Assembly: GCA_028343845.1 (NCBI GenBank)
Contig: JAOLZO010000001.1
Coordinates: 54,507 to 118,506 of the forward strand
DNA: 64,000 nt
Origin: Verrucomicrobiota bacterium
GTDB taxonomy: Bacteria; Verrucomicrobiota; Verrucomicrobiia; Opitutales; Seribacteraceae
Direction: 5' to 3'
The first letter of the stretch is position 1. Each line of letters begins with the position of its first letter. Made by a program: the position numbers and the translations under genes. This document shows positions 62,067-64,000 of this stretch, in pieces. The notes beneath the pieces were generated by a model. It was not told where the DNA came from, did not search any database, and was given only the letters and a program-made list of their open reading frames with translations.

Positions 62067-63059
62067 TCAAGCTGCAATCAAGGACGCGAGAACCTTGCGG
62101 GTTCCTTGGAAGGATCGGCGTCCGTGCATGCACAGGTAGTTGTCCACGAGCGCGAGGTCGCCATCCTGCCACGGAAGATCGAAGGTTATTTCGTCCGCCA
62201 GTTCACAGACCCGTTCGATTTCCGATGGGTCGAGCGGGGAGCCATCGCCATGGGTGATCGACTTGGACGTATCGTTGCGGGAATCTTTCCAACCTTTGAA
62301 AGCGGCGATGAGTTGGTTGAAGAAACTGCACTTCCCTCCGCCCAGTTCCCGGACCGCGGGCAGGGTGGGGGAGGTGACCCGTAACTCGTCCTGATCCATC
62401 CAATCCCACGAGTACTCAAGTTCGGATAGTCGGGTTTCGGCTCCTTCCTTCGAGCCCACGCTCAAGGTACTTTGCCAACTTCGGCCCATTCCTGAAACCA
62501 AGTCCGCCTCGGCAGGCATGACGTTCGAATACTTGAGTCCTTTGTTCAGGCAATTTTGGGCCAACCCGGGCAACTCCTTCTCGATCCGTTCCCAAAGCAC
62601 GTCAGAGCGGCAAAGGGGGGTTTCTCCTCCTTGTTCCGCAGCTTTTTGGCAAAAGAAAAAGAGCCTGCTCGGATAGACTGGGGTCTGGGCCATTTCGTGG
62701 TGTAGAAAAATGGTGGTTTCGGGAGGCGCCTCGTTCGCAGAGAATACGCGCGGGGTGTAAACGACCCGCACCGCATTGGAGAGAGAATCCTCGTAAGTGA
62801 AATTGGGTAAGCCGAAGGCGGCCACGGCGGCATCGAAATCACCCGGCGTGCTCAGGGGCAATCCGCGCAGAAGGACCGCTCCATGGGTGGCGGCTTGCCG
62901 TTCGATTTGCCCGGCGTTTTCTGCAATCCATCCGCAGGCTTGCTTGAGGTCGCCGGCTTTGACCTCCAGGGCAAGAGGGAACGCTTGCCCGTCGTACTCA
63001 CATTGGTTCGGGAGGCTAAGGATCTCGGGCGAAAAGCCGAACTTCGAAGAGTCGCTCAT
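62067..63059 (-). CDS. TauD/TfdA-like Fe(II)/2-oxoglutarate dioxygenase
   Basis: A 330-residue dioxygenase. The iron ligands are a His-x-Glu in FLHHEMAQTPVYPSRL and a distal His in LVDNYLCMHGRRSFQG; the Arg in GTRKVLASL would bind 2-oxoglutarate. His-x-Glu replaces the common His-x-Asp, as in clavaminate-synthase-like members. The ATG at 63059 is preferred over one four codons upstream. Usual substrates are small acids or amino acids, including sulfonates. Its presence between an SMP-30 gene and a sulfatase gene suggests use of a released sulfonated or acidic product, but this is speculative. Confidence 0.82.
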   Translation of the reverse strand: MSDSSKFGFSPEILSLPNQCEYDGQAFPLALEVKAGDLKQACGWIAENAGQIERQAATHGAVLLRGLPLSTPGDFDAAVAAFGLPNFTYEDSLSNAVRVVYTPRVFSANEAPPETTIFLHHEMAQTPVYPSRLFFFCQKAAEQGGETPLCRSDVLWERIEKELPGLAQNCLNKGLKYSNVMPAEADLVSGMGRSWQSTLSVGSKEGAETRLSELEYSWDWMDQDELRVTSPTLPAVRELGGGKCSFFNQLIAAFKGWKDSRNDTSKSITHGDGSPLDPSEIERVCELADEITFDLPWQDGDLALVDNYLCMHGRRSFQGTRKVLASLIAA

Positions 63060-63160
63060 GACGGAACACACTAAAGGGCGTTGCCCAATCAGTTAAGCAA
63101 AATAGGATCTGTTTGCCAAAATTCCCAAAACCGACAAGGCACTGAGCGGCTTTGGCGAAT

Positions 63161-64000
63161 TCAGCGGACACCCTTCGTCTTTAGGCGGATCCGGAAAACG
63201 TTCTTTCTGCCGGTGACGTAGAGCACGTTGCTCCCCGGTCCGGCAAAAGCGCAATTGGTCGGGCTTTCCGGGACTGCAATCGTGTCGAGCAACTTGCCTT
63301 TCGGGCTCCACACCCGCACGGCGTGAGGACCGGCGCAGTAGAGGTTGCCGAGATGGTCAACGGTCATGCCGTCACATCCGTAATCGCTGGGTAGCTTGAC
63401 GTGGGCGAAAAGTCGTTGCCTGGAGGCGTTTCCGTTTTTTGGGTCAATCTCATAGGCATGTAGCTTCTGTTCCTTGTATTCGGACACGTAGAGTGTCTTC
63501 TCGTCCGGTGAAAGCATCAAGCCGTTCGGCCCCTTCAGGCGGCTGATGACAGGCCGTGGGTTTCCACCATCGGAGTCGAGAAGGTAGATCGATCCAGCGC
63601 CCGGCACCGTTACGTAGATCCGCCCTTTGCGATCAACCACCACGTCGTTGACTCCCACAGGTTGAATCTTCTTGTTTTTCCCCATCCTCGTCGGCTTCAA
63701 GAGCACGGTTTCCGTCCCGTCCTCCTCGAGGCGGGCAAGGCTCTTCTCCCGTTGCTTGCACATCAGCAATCGTCCCCGTAAGTCAAAGGCGAGCCCGTTG
63801 GCTCCGCCGGTCTCGTCGCGGAAGAGCGTGGTCTCAAGGGTCTTCAGGTTGAGTTGCCAGATTCGCTGGTTGGGAATGTCAGTGAAGAGAAGATGGCCCT
63901 TCCCATCATAGAGCGGCCCTTCCACCGTTTCATAGCCCGAGGCAAGTTTTTCCAGCTTTGCATCGATCTCTTTTATTGTGATGAGGGACTGCCCCGGGTC
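63161..64000 (-). CDS. SMP-30/gluconolactonase family protein (N-terminus outside window)
   Basis: A partial protein: the frame is open to the right edge, adding at least 25 codons before an internal GTG at 63925. Visible motifs are those of SMP-30 lactonases: ETVEGPLYD (metal Glu), [36 protein letters not shown] and GCDGMTVD, and the chain ends in the sixth blade (NVFRIRLKTKGVR). It probably hydrolyses a sugar lactone. Unlike the fusion at 54803, it ends after the propeller and keeps the Glu. The TauD-like gene follows ~100 bp downstream on the same strand. Confidence 0.85.
   Translation of the reverse strand, partial: DPGQSLITIKEIDAKLEKLASGYETVEGPLYDGKGHLLFTDIPNQRIWQLNLKTLETTLFRDETGGANGLAFDLRGRLLMCKQREKSLARLEEDGTETVLLKPTRMGKNKKIQPVGVNDVVVDRKGRIYVTVPGAGSIYLLDSDGGNPRPVISRLKGPNGLMLSPDEKTLYVSEYKEQKLHAYEIDPKNGNASRQRLFAHVKLPSDYGCDGMTVDHLGNLYCAGPHAVRVWSPKGKLLDTIAVPESPTNCAFAGPGSNVLYVTGRKNVFRIRLKTKGVR

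Noticed and set aside
1..64000. CRISPR arrays, insertion sequences or prophage
   Set aside because: No regularly spaced short repeats, transposase, integrase or phage structural genes were seen; the only clear direct repeat is the coding EF-hand duplication.

Overview
The window looks like chromosomal DNA from a marine member of the Verrucomicrobiota, or less likely another PVC lineage. The main clues are several S1-type sulfatases with CxPxR signatures, a DUF1592/PSCyt1 plus DUF1552 gene pair, a DUF1080 protein, many secreted or lipoprotein enzymes, and a ClpS-DUF2017 pair. No rRNA gene or other decisive marker is present, so the rank below phylum is inference. Base composition is near 50% G+C, but roughly 10.7-16.4 kb is visibly richer in A+T. 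No stretch over 300 bases lacks a gene. No CRISPR array, insertion sequence or phage module was seen.

1-24.9 kb: a run of about 24 genes, all on the minus strand, for a surface glycan. It holds AsnB, a short NeuB-family synthase, three nucleotidyltransferase-like domains (two SpsF-type proteins and one fused to a GT2 glycosyltransferase), a Gfo/Idh/MocA oxidoreductase, a formyltransferase and a DegT aminotransferase. An amidination module (two WbuX/PseA-type amidotransferases around WbuY/HisH and WbuZ/HisF) sits among them, with several methyltransferases, a sulfotransferase and glycosyltransferases. Together they suggest a nonulosonic-acid-like or otherwise heavily decorated sugar (amidino, formyl, methyl, sulfate). 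Two hairpins divide the run into sub-operons.

25-43.8 kb: mostly housekeeping. It has a sigma-54 response regulator, a YwqK/SUMF1 lipoprotein pair, aroF, hldD-proC-RDD-folD, rluB diverging from fabG-acpP-fabF, tRNA-Arg(ACG), an acidic-tailed membrane protein and clpS-DUF2017. A second lipid cassette follows (CrtI-like FAD oxidoreductase, ACP, second KAS), then a second sigma-54 response regulator.

44-64 kb: a polysaccharide-utilisation region without SusC/SusD genes. It has a DUF1080 protein, an LRR lipoprotein, a small HTH protein, four sulfatases, an Asp-box sialidase-like protein, an SMP-30/esterase fusion, the DUF1592/DUF1552 pair, a TauD-like dioxygenase and a second SMP-30 protein. One sulfatase is fused to a GH50 agarase-like domain and another carries a tandem EF-hand tail. 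The set fits breakdown of a sulfated, agar- or porphyran-like algal galactan; the substrate is inferred.
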